Below, piece by piece: positions 18,306 to 27,083 of a stretch of 64,000 bases of DNA. Within the stretch, counting starts at the first letter, position 1; every line of letters starts with the position of its first letter. This stretch comes from PUPG01 sp041686485 (GTDB taxonomy: Bacteria; Bacteroidota; Bacteroidia; Bacteroidales; UBA7960), in the NCBI GenBank assembly GCA_041686485.1, contig JAWLDT010000004.1, forward strand, positions 14,206 through 78,205, written 5' to 3'. Below the pieces are notes generated by a model, which was not told the origin of the DNA, did no database searches, and saw nothing but the letters and a program-made list of their open reading frames with translations. Made by a program: the position numbers and the translations under genes.

Positions 18306-19490
18306 TTAGAAACTCCACTTGATTCTCAGGTAATAAATTTGCCCGATTCCGCCGAATTCTGTTCCATCTTCCCCGGAAAAAAACTGGCTTGTCAGGAGCA
18401 TACTGATGTTGTCACTCAGCGAGTATGTTATTTGCGGCATGAGGAAAAAGGATTCGTCATGCGGGTTGACAATAGCCGATATAGCGCCCGTTAAAAGCGG
18501 GGTAAACTGGTAGCGCATTTGTAAAAACAAAGATGATTTAGCCGGAGTAAGGGTTTTCACGGAAAGTTGCTGGTTGGATAAAAACTGTCCTTCCCGGGCG
18601 ACATCACCGGTACTGCCCTCACTATTGTATAGTGCCCCGCCATGCAGATACAGGCTGCTCTGGAACATGTAATCCGCCGAAATGCTGGCAACCAGGTGCC
18701 CGGTTGTATCGGCAAAATTGTTGCTGTTTCGGAAATACGTGGCTTCTCCACGAAATCCGGCCTTGTCGATATGACCGCTCCAGCCGGCGCCCAGGACGTA
18801 GTCTTTCTTTAGGTAACCGGCAAGCATCTGCCAGTCGTAACCCCCCTTGTTCATGCGATACATTCCCGCTACAGCGCTTTGGTCCCAACTGTCGGCAGCT
18901 TCATAAACCAGTTCGGCCGAGGAGGCCACATCGGTGTAGTACTGCAGCTTAATGGCATCGGTCCCCGGACGCTCTTCGTAGTCAAAGTCAAAGTAGTTCA
19001 TTGTGTTGAAGATATCGTTGGGATTCCATACCATATTGATGCCCCAGTTGATACGCTGGCGTCCAAGCCGGGCCTCGAAATTCCCGTTGACATAGTCCAC
19101 ATAAGCCCGGTCGATCATGCTATGCAGGACATATCCTTTGCCACTGGCTATGGTTTTGCTCAGGTCAAGATAACCGCGATCCTTGTCCAGTACTTCGCCA
19201 TAATCCTCCACTTGCATGAGTTCGGGGAGCATCCTGGTGATTTCCCCGTAAAGAAAACGGTTTCGCATTTCCATGGCGACAGTGAAGTTGTCGCTGGCGT
19301 AGTAGCGGAATTTCAACCGGTTATGAATCAGGTTATCCGACAGAATGTCCACATCCGATAGTCCTATGGTTTCCGGGGCCATCAGTGTTTGCATGCTTTT
19401 TACATAACCCTGCAGCGTTACTTTTTCCTGGCTATTGGCCGAAAAGCTTAACAAAACAATCACTATGGCTGATATGCTTACTTGTTTCAT
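18306..19490 (-). CDS. Outer-membrane beta-barrel protein of the LolA/FtsX operon
   Basis: The 394-aa protein starts with a signal peptide (MKQVSISAIVIVLLSFSANSQ). The rest alternates polar and hydrophobic residues with many aromatic strands and ends in YYLRIKWSF, a C-terminal aromatic typical of outer-membrane barrels. Segments such as LGRQRINWGINMVWNPNDIF resemble porin-like or DUF1302-like barrels, but I cannot assign a family with confidence. It is the last gene of a five-gene operon with an ABC exporter and a LolA-like protein, so an outer-membrane exit or acceptor role is inferred from position only. Confidence 0.7.
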   Translation of the reverse strand: MKQVSISAIVIVLLSFSANSQEKVTLQGYVKSMQTLMAPETIGLSDVDILSDNLIHNRLKFRYYASDNFTVAMEMRNRFLYGEITRMLPELMQVEDYGEVLDKDRGYLDLSKTIASGKGYVLHSMIDRAYVDYVNGNFEARLGRQRINWGINMVWNPNDIFNTMNYFDFDYEERPGTDAIKLQYYTDVASSAELVYEAADSWDQSAVAGMYRMNKGGYDWQMLAGYLKKDYVLGAGWSGHIDKAGFRGEATYFRNSNNFADTTGHLVASISADYMFQSSLYLHGGALYNSEGSTGDVAREGQFLSNQQLSVKTLTPAKSSLFLQMRYQFTPLLTGAISAIVNPHDESFFLMPQITYSLSDNISMLLTSQFFSGEDGTEFGGIGQIYYLRIKWSF

Positions 19491-19506
19491 GCCTGGTATT
19501 GCCTTT

Positions 19507-20208
19507 TTATTTCGCTTCGGTTTTTTCTGCTACTTCGTCGCTTTTTACCTTTCCGTCTTCTATGGTTATCACTCGCCGGGCCTTTTTAACTACACGCTGA
19601 TCATGGGTTGAGAAGATGAACGTGATATTTTCTTCGCGGTTAAGATTTTCCATGATGTCCAGCAAGGTTTCAGTGGATTTGGAATCGAGGTTAGCAGTGG
19701 GCTCGTCGGCCAGAATGAACCGGGGTTTGGATGCCAATGCCCTGGCTACAGCCACGCGTTGTTGCTGGCCGCCCGAAAGCTTGTTGGGCCGGTCATTCCA
19801 GCGATCGCCTAACCCTACAGCTTTCAGCAATTCCATAGTGCGGTCATCTCTCTCATTTTTAGGAACACCTTGTAATTGCATGATGAATTCAATGTTCTCC
19901 TTAGCTGTTAGGACAGGAATCAGGTTGTAAGCCTGGAAAACAAAGCCGATGTTTTTCAGCCGGAAATCGATGCGCTTGCTGGAACTGAGTTCCGACATCC
20001 GGGTATCGGCTACCCGAACTTCACCTTCCGTAGCGTCATCCAAACCACCTAATATGTTGAGAAGTGTGGTTTTGCCAGAGCCCGAAGGACCGACTACCGA
20101 GGCAAATTCTCCTTTTTCAAACGATAGGTTTACCCCGTTTACAGCATGAACAGGTACGGAAGTGGAATTATACACTTTATGCAGATCTTTTATTTCTATG
20201 ACGTTCAT
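19507..20208 (-). CDS. ABC exporter ATPase, LolD/MacB type
   Basis: This 233-aa ATPase powers a MacB/LolCDE-type mechanotransmission exporter. It carries Walker A GPSGSGKTT, the signature LSGGQQQRVAVARALA, Walker B FILADEPTANLD, and the switch histidine in STHDQR. The family-typical NVIEIKDLHKVYN start and KNIGFVFQAYNLIPVLTAKEN are present. It lies 31 nt after the second FtsX-type permease and is expected to pair with both permeases. Confidence 0.95.
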   Translation of the reverse strand: MNVIEIKDLHKVYNSTSVPVHAVNGVNLSFEKGEFASVVGPSGSGKTTLLNILGGLDDATEGEVRVADTRMSELSSSKRIDFRLKNIGFVFQAYNLIPVLTAKENIEFIMQLQGVPKNERDDRTMELLKAVGLGDRWNDRPNKLSGGQQQRVAVARALASKPRFILADEPTANLDSKSTETLLDIMENLNREENITFIFSTHDQRVVKKARRVITIEDGKVKSDEVAEKTEAK

Positions 20209-20239
20209 TTTTTCCGGTTTTTGTAAGGTTAAAAATCAG

Positions 20240-21463
20240 TTATTCGGTTCTAAGGCTATCCGCTGGATTGAGTTTCAGGGCCTTTATCGCCGGATAAATC
20301 GACGAGAGAATGCCCGTGACAATCACCAGGAACGTTATTCTAATTAATGTGTCGATTCCTATATCAGGATAAATTATTGTGCTCCAGCCCATTGCCTGCA
20401 GTCCCTCAGCATACATCGACATGTCAATGCCTGTGGCTCCTGTAAGCCGGGTAATCGCCCATCCGATGAGGATTCCCGAAACTCCTCCTGTTAAAGAGAG
20501 GAGTACCGATTCAGTCATAATCATCAGGAATACCCTGCGACGATTCATTCCGATAGCCATGAGCATGCCCAGCTCTTTTACGCGTTCGAGGACTGCCATC
20601 AGCATGGTGTTGATAATTCCAAAACAAAGAGCCAGCAGAATGATGATGATAATGATGTATGTATACTGGTCCATCACCGAGCTTAAGTAGCTCAGGTCGG
20701 GACTCAGTTCTTTCCATGTAGCAACTTCTGTCTGCTGAAACATCTTTCTGAGTTTCCTTTGCACTGGTTGTACCTGGTCATTGTGTTTCAGATACACCGC
20801 TATTTCGTGGCCGATGCCTTGTTTCATGCCTGTAGCTTCGAGCAGGTCCTGGTATCTGACAAAAGCATGTAATCCATCGTAATTGGCATTATCCGTATCG
20901 TAAATGCCAGTGACCCTAAAACCGGCACTTGTAGGATTGCCATGAATATTGGTAAGGTTAATCACGATTCGCGAGCGCAGTTGAGCGTTGAGTTTTTCGG
21001 CCATCTTTTTGCCAAGTACCAGCGGCTTTACCCGGTCAGGAATATCTTCGAAGTAGCTTCCTTTGACTATATTTCCATGTATATCGGTTACTTTTTTCTC
21101 CTCTTCGGGGTGAATTCCCAGCACTTTGGCTCCTGAGGCCGTTCCGGCAGCCGAAATCATACAATCTACTTTCAATCGGTTGCTGGCACTCTTAACTTCA
21201 TTAAGACTTCTGATCTTTTCCAGCTTTTTATCTGCTGCCGGAATATAGAGCGCCAGTTTATCCTTTTGACGATAATCTTTATGATGAAGTTGCATATGAG
21301 AAGTTTCCGATTCAATCGCTGAATTGATCCGATGATCGGCCATTCCTTTCATAAAAGCGGTGGCAAACACACCGGCGAAAATTCCTAGCGTGATGGCAAT
21401 GATCACCACCAGGCTCCTCAACTTGTTTCGCCATACATTCCGCCATGCTATTGGTATTATCAT
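20240..21463 (-). CDS. FtsX/LolC-type ABC permease (second of pair)
   Basis: The 407-aa permease has one N-terminal membrane helix (after WRNVWRNKLRS), a periplasmic MacB-PCD-like domain of about 230 residues, and three C-terminal helices, the layout of LolC/LolE/MacB. The cytoplasmic coupling segment ERVKELGMLMAIGMNRRRVF is typical and contacts the ATPase. It begins 11 nt after the first permease. Two different permeases suggest a heterodimer like LolCE. Confidence 0.9.
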   Translation of the reverse strand: MIIPIAWRNVWRNKLRSLVVIIAITLGIFAGVFATAFMKGMADHRINSAIESETSHMQLHHKDYRQKDKLALYIPAADKKLEKIRSLNEVKSASNRLKVDCMISAAGTASGAKVLGIHPEEEKKVTDIHGNIVKGSYFEDIPDRVKPLVLGKKMAEKLNAQLRSRIVINLTNIHGNPTSAGFRVTGIYDTDNANYDGLHAFVRYQDLLEATGMKQGIGHEIAVYLKHNDQVQPVQRKLRKMFQQTEVATWKELSPDLSYLSSVMDQYTYIIIIIILLALCFGIINTMLMAVLERVKELGMLMAIGMNRRRVFLMIMTESVLLSLTGGVSGILIGWAITRLTGATGIDMSMYAEGLQAMGWSTIIYPDIGIDTLIRITFLVIVTGILSSIYPAIKALKLNPADSLRTE

Positions 21464-21474
21464 GGTTTTGGTTT

Positions 21475-22695
21475 TTAAGCTCGTAATGCGTTAATTTCTT
21501 TCATTCTGAAAATGGTCACCAATGGGTAGACGGAAACCACCAGCACCAGTATAAAAACTGTTATCGCCTGTTTCCAGAACACCTCTGGTGCCATTGAAAA
21601 AAACATATAAGGCTCCCATCCATACTGTGCCATGGCCTCGGCAGCCCCACCTGTCAGTGGTATGGGGTTGTGATGAAAATAGAGGTTTATTGGTATGCTA
21701 CCGGCTAATCCGGTAACCACCCCAAAAAGTCCGATAAATAGCGTTTCAGCAAAAATAACGGCCGCCAGGCGGAAGCGTTTCATCCCTAAGGCCATCATCA
21801 CACCCAGCTCCCGTCTTCTTTCGGCAATCATCATCATAATAGTACCGAGGATGCCGAAAAAGATGATCATGTACAGGATAGCCTTGAAAATCACGCTGCC
21901 GGCCCGGTCTGATTGAATCTGCTGATCCAGGGCAGGCTGCATATCTTTCCAGGTCATGACGGTATAATCATTGCCGGCTTTTTGGTCGATATCACTGCTT
22001 ATGGCTTCGAGTTTGTCACTGTCCTCAATCATCAGAACCAGTGAGGTCAGCAACCCCGGTGCTGTATAAAAACGCTGACATTCCTGAAGACTCATGTAGA
22101 TAAATGTTTTGTTGAGTTCGGGAGAAGGAAAATCGATAAGACCTTTAATCGGAAACAGACCGGCTGCTGTGGCATACCGGTAGCCTTGCCCGGTAAGGGT
22201 GATTGTGTCCCCAACACTGAGTCCCAGGTTTCGGGCCAGGAGTTTTCCTACCAGTACACCATTATCTCCCTTTTCCAAATACCTTCCTTCCGAGATGTTG
22301 CTGAGAATATTGGTGACATCCTTCTCCTGTTCGGGAGCCATTCCAACAACTGTGGCTACTTTGGTGGCATTTTCATGCGACGCCAGGGCAAAGGATTCCA
22401 AACGCGGGGTCACATGGGTAATTCGCGGATCGGTTTTGATTTCCTGTATCAGTGAATCGGGAGGAACGATATGATTATCCATTGTTTTCTCATCCCAGTA
22501 ATCCGGATGTTGCAATTGTGCATAGCCGGTGTAAAACCTTACTATGTTTTCGATGTTGCTGCTGTAGGTTCCCTCCTGCATCGAACTCATCACTGCCGCA
22601 AATATTACCCCGAAGAAAATGGAGGCTGCGGTAATGATCGTCCGGCGCTTGTTACGCCAAAGGTTCCTCCAGGCGAATTTGATATACATCTTCAT
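21475..22695 (-). CDS. FtsX/LolC-type ABC permease (first of pair)
   Basis: This 406-aa permease is a paralog of its downstream neighbour, with the same topology: FAWRNLWRNKRRT before the first helix, a large periplasmic domain, and ERRRELGVMMALGMKRFRL before the last helices. The pair, one ATPase and a LolA-like periplasmic protein match the component list of a lipoprotein-release system, though MacB-like export of another amphiphile is equally compatible. It lies 16 nt after the LolA-like gene. Confidence 0.9.
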   Translation of the reverse strand: MKMYIKFAWRNLWRNKRRTIITAASIFFGVIFAAVMSSMQEGTYSSNIENIVRFYTGYAQLQHPDYWDEKTMDNHIVPPDSLIQEIKTDPRITHVTPRLESFALASHENATKVATVVGMAPEQEKDVTNILSNISEGRYLEKGDNGVLVGKLLARNLGLSVGDTITLTGQGYRYATAAGLFPIKGLIDFPSPELNKTFIYMSLQECQRFYTAPGLLTSLVLMIEDSDKLEAISSDIDQKAGNDYTVMTWKDMQPALDQQIQSDRAGSVIFKAILYMIIFFGILGTIMMMIAERRRELGVMMALGMKRFRLAAVIFAETLFIGLFGVVTGLAGSIPINLYFHHNPIPLTGGAAEAMAQYGWEPYMFFSMAPEVFWKQAITVFILVLVVSVYPLVTIFRMKEINALRA

Positions 22696-22711
22696 CGTTA
22701 TTATGCTTTGA

Positions 22712-23488
22712 TTAACGGAGTCGCTTCATGTTTTGCTGGGAGAAAAAACTGGTTTCTATCGGAATATTGAAATCCATTTCAACGAACTTTAATATCGTTT
22801 TATGGCCCTCCTTGTCCGCCGGGATTATCGTCATCTTCGTCGGCAACTTCCGGTTATCCAGCGTTTCAATTTCTGTGCCAATCATGGTTTGCACCAGGGT
22901 TCCGAACTCATCATAATAATCAGCTTTCAGCTGATAGTAATTCTCCCTGGTGATCCAGATGATAATTTCCCCCCAGACTACTGCTGCTTCGGGTTTCGGA
23001 GTGAGTTTTATCTTGTAGGCATCATAATCTTTGATTTTTTCATCGCCTATGAGTTCCTTGTTGTAATCTTTGACGATAGATGATTCTTTCATCAGATCAT
23101 CGTTGGTAAAATCTGATCCCATCCACGACTGCATCATCATACTGGGCGGGAGTTTTACCATTCGATCAATAGACGGAAGCCAATGCCACATCTCGTTTCC
23201 TCTTTTCAAAAATGCCTGGCCTTTTTCCTCAGCCGGGGCGGTGATATACACCATAAAATAGTCGTCGCCTTTCGACCAGTTTTTCATTTCAATGGTGCGC
23301 GACCAGTTGGGGCGGACAATCGTCATCCGCATTGTTCCTTTGCTGGATTCTCCTCTCATTTTTTGGTCGGCTTTATCGACGATTTCATTTACATCGACGT
23401 CTTCCTGTGCTTTTGAGGAGTAATTAAAGCCAATCAGACACCATGTGCTTAGCGCAATAGCCATTAAGGTATAGTTTACTTTTTTCAT
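22712..23488 (-). CDS. LolA-like outer-membrane lipoprotein-sorting protein
   Basis: The 258-aa periplasmic protein has a signal peptide (MKKVNYTLMAIALSTWCLIG...SSKAQ). I chose the ATG at 23488; the frame opens three codons earlier. The mature part (IVDKADQKMRG, TMRMTIVRPNWSRTIEMKNW, LPSIDRMVKLPPSMMMQSWMG) matches the LolA-like 'outer membrane lipoprotein-sorting protein' family, whose half-barrel fold carries lipidated cargo. Classical LolA is about 200 aa and more distant. It heads the intact part of the operon with two permeases, an ATPase and a barrel, which implies a carrier between the inner-membrane exporter and the outer membrane. Confidence 0.85.
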   Translation of the reverse strand: MKKVNYTLMAIALSTWCLIGFNYSSKAQEDVDVNEIVDKADQKMRGESSKGTMRMTIVRPNWSRTIEMKNWSKGDDYFMVYITAPAEEKGQAFLKRGNEMWHWLPSIDRMVKLPPSMMMQSWMGSDFTNDDLMKESSIVKDYNKELIGDEKIKDYDAYKIKLTPKPEAAVVWGEIIIWITRENYYQLKADYYDEFGTLVQTMIGTEIETLDNRKLPTKMTIIPADKEGHKTILKFVEMDFNIPIETSFFSQQNMKRLR

Positions 23489-23500
23489 TGGGCACATTTA

Positions 23501-23797
23501 TTAATTGGTTCCAAACATATGTTGTACTACTAAGTTTTCTACCCCGTCAAGAGGAAAATTCCCGGGATCAATCACATAATTCAGGGATATCCCGTCAGGG
23601 ATAGCTCCCAGGTATCTTGTCCAGACTTCAGGTTTTTCATATCCTTCCCGGTTGAAAAACTCATTGGTCCGTTCAATCATGGGATGAATAATATCCATAA
23701 ACTTTTCTTCGGTTTGCTTCATCACCTTGGGTTGAAAAGCCAGCATGAAGTAGAGTTTCCGGAATTCAGGGTTTTCGGACTCATTATAAATAGTTGG
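23501..23797 (-). pseudogene. Truncated TetR-family regulator (C-terminal half only)
   Basis: The open frame of 98 codons follows a TAA at 23798-23800 and has no start codon before Met at 23746. It reads ESENPEFRKLYFMLAFQP ... AIPDGISLNYVIDPGNFPLD, which matches the ligand-binding end of Bacteroidota TetR repressors. The N-terminal helix-turn-helix half, about 100 residues, is absent, and the 350 nt upstream do not encode it. It lies 12 nt before the LolA-like gene, where a local repressor would be expected. Alternatively an 81-aa protein from 23746 might be made, but it could not bind DNA. Confidence 0.75.
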
Positions 23798-23810
23798 TTA
23801 AACGGTTGGT
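23793..23810. promoter_or_regulatory. Direct repeat at the operon start site, candidate operator
   Basis: GTTGGT occurs at 23793-23798 and again at 23805-23810, 12 nt apart, inside a GGTTnnnCGGTTGG-like block. It abuts the -7 box and covers the predicted transcription start, the classic place for a repressor site. Its link to the lost TetR is inference. Confidence 0.4.
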
Positions 23811-23841
23811 CAAAAATAGATTGATTTGAAACGCAACGCAA
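23811..23841 (-). promoter_or_regulatory. Promoter of the LolA/FtsX/barrel operon
   Basis: Read on the minus strand, TTG (23841-23839) is followed after 20 nt by TATTTTTG (23818-23811), matching the Bacteroidota promoter consensus. Transcription would start near 23804, just ahead of the truncated TetR frame. Confidence 0.65.
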
Positions 23842-24155
23842 GGGAAAATGGAAAATTATATTTTGCTCTCAGCGCTGAAGCTTTACTGGCATGAGTTTTT
23901 TTACTTCTGTAAGAGGAACTTCGGACGTATGAACAAAACATTAAAATTCATTTCATATAAGACAGGACATGCCAGTCGGGCTGCATCGCTATAGAGACAG
24001 GATGTGGCTTATGGTTAATCAGAAAAAGAACAAGTTTGTAAACGCTAAAAAGAAAGATCGATTTCTTAGGCTTCATGTTCGGGTGTGACGAAGGCATATT
24101 CAACAAAGGTTATAGCTGAATGCCGCGGGCAAATGGCGGTGCGCAGCACCAGCTG
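23842..24155. other. Intergenic region upstream of the TetR remnant
   Basis: This spacer separates the operon promoter from the end of the ribonucleotide reductase gene. It has short runs of A and T and no convincing ORF, RNA gene or mobile-element end. No helix-turn-helix-encoding remnant was found on either strand. Confidence 0.4.
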
Positions 24156-26804
24156 CTATCCGCACTTGCTGTCCCCGCAATAGGTGCATATCAGGCAACC
24201 TTCCTGGTATACCACTGTATCCGTTTGATTACAGTTATAGCATATCCGGCCAACCGCTTTTGTCCCGTCAGGGATGAATCGCTTCAGGGCACGAACAACA
24301 CCATTTTTCCAGGTATGCAGCCTGTCTGTATTCAGGCTTAGATCTTCTATCACATCCACGACCGAGGGAAGGGGCATGCCATGCCGCAGGATGCCTGATA
24401 TCAGCTTGGCATAGTTCCAATATTCTTTGTGAAAAGAGCGGGACAGCCCTTCGATGGTTACACGGTAGCCATCATTGTCAAGGAACTGAAAGTCATATCG
24501 TTTTTCACCGTTTGGTGTGCGGTTTTTGATCACCCAGCCTTTTTCTACATTGGTTGGGAGGTAGAAGCCTTCTGCCTTGCCGGTAAAGATCTCATAGGGC
24601 CTGTCGTACAACAAACCAACAACGGCCACCCATTTTTCAGATTCATTATTGAAGCGTACGATCTCTGCATCCAGGATTTTAGGTCGTTTCGGTGCTTCGG
24701 TTTCCGCGAATTTGAGTTCTTTCTCATTGTCTTTGACAAGTACCCCGGAACGTGAGCCGTCGCGGTAAACGGTTACACCTTTGCAGCCACTTTTCCAGCC
24801 GGTCTGGTATATTTCGCCAACGAGTTCTTCGGATACATCACCCGGCACGTTTACCGTGACACTGATAGAGTGGTCAACCCATTTTTGGACATTTCCCTGC
24901 ATGGTGACTTTGGCCACCCAGTCCACGTCATTGGCAGTGGCTTTATAGTAGGGTGAGCGCCTGATAATGTTTTGCAGGGCTTTTTCATCCAGTTTTTTCA
25001 CTTCATCCAGATCGTAATCGTTGATCTCGAGCCAGTCAATGAATTTTTGGTGAAAAACATGGTATTCTTCCCAATGGTCACCAACTTCATCCACAAAGTC
25101 AACTTTGGCATTGTTATCACTGGGGTTTACTTTGCGGCGTCTCTTATAAGCTACCATAAATACCGGTTCGATGCCCGAGGTTGTCTGTGTAAGGATGGAG
25201 ACGCTGCCAGTGGGTGCTATGGTTAGCAGGGCCACATTGCGCCGGCCATGCGTTTGCATGTCCCCGGAGAGCTCCGGGTCAGCTTCTTTGAGGCGCTCTA
25301 TAAAAGGATTGCCTGATTCTTTGAGGCTATCATAAACGGGGAAGGGGCCTCTGTCTGCAGCAAGTTTTACAGAAGAACGATACGCTTCTATGGCCAGTGT
25401 TTTATGTATGTTGGTGGAAAAGTCATTGGCCTCCTGCGTTCCGTAACGATAGCCCAATGCTGCCAGCATATCTCCTTCAGCCGTAATGCCGATGCCGGTC
25501 CGGCGGCCTTCCACACATTTGTCACGTATTTTCTTCCAGAGGGTATATTCCACCCGTTTCACCTCGTCGTTTTCAGGGTCGTTGTCAATTTTATTCAGGA
25601 TATTGTCGATTTTTTCCAGCTCCAGGTCAATGATGTCATCCATGATCCGTTGTGTATAAGCGACATGTTCTTTAAACAGATCAAAATCAAAGTTTGCTTT
25701 TTCCGTAAAGGGATGTTTTACATAGCCAAAGAGGTTGATGGCAATCAGCCGGCAGCTGTCATAGGGGCATAGTGGTATTTCCCCGCATGGGTTGGTTGAC
25801 ACGGTTTGGAATCCCAGGTCGGCATAGCTGTCTGGCACCGATTCATTAACAACCGTATCCCAGAAAAGTATTCCGGGTTCGGCTGACTTCCAGGCATTGT
25901 GAATAATCTTGTTCCAGAGCTCCCGGGCGTCGATTTTTTTTACATACTTCGGGTTCTCTGAATCGACGGGGTATTGCTGTACAAACTCTTTGCCTTCCTC
26001 CACAGCCTGCATAAACTCGTCTGTAATTTTTACCGATACATTGGCGCCCGTAACTTTGCCCTGTTCAAGCTTAGCATCAATAAAGTTTTCCGCGTCGGGA
26101 TGTTTGATGGAGACCGTCAGCATCAGTGCACCCCTTCGGCCGTCCTGGGCAACCTCTCTGGTGGAATTGGAGTACCGTTCCATAAAAGGCACCAGTCCCG
26201 TTGAAGTCAGGGCGCTGTTTTTTACCGGACTGCCCTGGGGCCGAATGTGTGAGAGGTCATGTCCGACCCCGCCACGCCTTTTCATAAGCTGCACCTGCTC
26301 TTCATCCACTTTCATGATACCGCCGTATGAATCGGCAGTGCCTTCATTGCCGATCACAAAACAGTTCGAGAGGGACCCGATCTGGAACGGATTGCCAATT
26401 CCGGCCATCGGGCTTCCCTGGGGCACAATGTAACGGAAATCCTTCAACAATCGATAGAGGGTATCTTCCGAAACCGGATTGGGGTACTTTAGCTCAATGC
26501 GGTGCAGTTCCCTGGCAAGACGCCGGTGCATATCATCTGGCGTGCGCTCATAAATGTTGCCTTCAGAGTCTTTCAGGGCGTATTTGTTTACCCAGACGCT
26601 GGCCGCAAGCTGGTCTCCGCCAAAATAATCGACAGACTGCTTCAAGACTTCCTCATAGTCGTATTTTGTATAAGATGATCCGACCACATCCCCGGTAGTT
26701 TTTTCTGCTTCCGGACTTTCCCGTTTGTCCAGAACCTGATCGTAGAGGTTTTTTGTTTCCTTTTCCTTTTGTTGTTTATCGCTGAATGTGGTGTTACTGC
26801 CCAT
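24156..26804 (-). CDS. nrdJ: Adenosylcobalamin-dependent (class II) ribonucleotide reductase
   Basis: This 882-aa enzyme reduces ribonucleotides to deoxyribonucleotides using a cobalamin-generated thiyl radical, with or without oxygen. Visible core features are GSLSNCFVIG (first redox Cys), STNPCGEIPLCPYDSC (the NPCGE active-site loop with the radical Cys), and LTIAPTGSVSILT. The C-terminus carries a Cys-rich tail, ICYNCNQTD...CLICTYCGDSKCG, that may hold zinc and re-reduce the active site. No cobalamin riboswitch box was seen upstream. Confidence 0.95.
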   Translation of the reverse strand: MGSNTTFSDKQQKEKETKNLYDQVLDKRESPEAEKTTGDVVGSSYTKYDYEEVLKQSVDYFGGDQLAASVWVNKYALKDSEGNIYERTPDDMHRRLARELHRIELKYPNPVSEDTLYRLLKDFRYIVPQGSPMAGIGNPFQIGSLSNCFVIGNEGTADSYGGIMKVDEEQVQLMKRRGGVGHDLSHIRPQGSPVKNSALTSTGLVPFMERYSNSTREVAQDGRRGALMLTVSIKHPDAENFIDAKLEQGKVTGANVSVKITDEFMQAVEEGKEFVQQYPVDSENPKYVKKIDARELWNKIIHNAWKSAEPGILFWDTVVNESVPDSYADLGFQTVSTNPCGEIPLCPYDSCRLIAINLFGYVKHPFTEKANFDFDLFKEHVAYTQRIMDDIIDLELEKIDNILNKIDNDPENDEVKRVEYTLWKKIRDKCVEGRRTGIGITAEGDMLAALGYRYGTQEANDFSTNIHKTLAIEAYRSSVKLAADRGPFPVYDSLKESGNPFIERLKEADPELSGDMQTHGRRNVALLTIAPTGSVSILTQTTSGIEPVFMVAYKRRRKVNPSDNNAKVDFVDEVGDHWEEYHVFHQKFIDWLEINDYDLDEVKKLDEKALQNIIRRSPYYKATANDVDWVAKVTMQGNVQKWVDHSISVTVNVPGDVSEELVGEIYQTGWKSGCKGVTVYRDGSRSGVLVKDNEKELKFAETEAPKRPKILDAEIVRFNNESEKWVAVVGLLYDRPYEIFTGKAEGFYLPTNVEKGWVIKNRTPNGEKRYDFQFLDNDGYRVTIEGLSRSFHKEYWNYAKLISGILRHGMPLPSVVDVIEDLSLNTDRLHTWKNGVVRALKRFIPDGTKAVGRICYNCNQTDTVVYQEGCLICTYCGDSKCG

Positions 26805-26951
26805 ATTGTTGGTTTTTTAAGTCGTTAACCTGGTAGCGCATAGCGCTTTAATTCAATAAAGAAATCTGTGTAAAATAAACTAAGTGTAGTCTGTCTAACG
26901 AAGTTAAAAAACAAATCGAATAGGTGAGTATGGATATTATTAACAAAAAGG

Positions 26952-26959
26952 CAAAGATA
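26952..26959 (-). promoter_or_regulatory. -7 box candidate for the ribonucleotide reductase gene
   Basis: On the minus strand the sequence reads TATCTTTG, a full match to TAnnTTTG. No good -33 element is seen at the right distance. A start near 26945 would give a leader of about 140 nt, long enough to hold regulation, but I see no recognisable riboswitch or NrdR-type box pair. Confidence 0.4.
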
Positions 26960-27083
26960 TTAACAGTTGAGGGCTAACTGGTTGATAAAAAACAACATAG
27001 CTTTACATGTTAAACCTTTTCGTGGGTTTATAGATGTAAGTTGAACATTATGAATGCAATGAATGGTATTTTGTAAAATATTT

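Noticed and set aside
26805..27083. Possible cobalamin riboswitch before the B12-dependent reductase
   Set aside because: The conserved B12 box and the expected multi-helix layout could not be found on the coding strand. Only a -7 box is visible.
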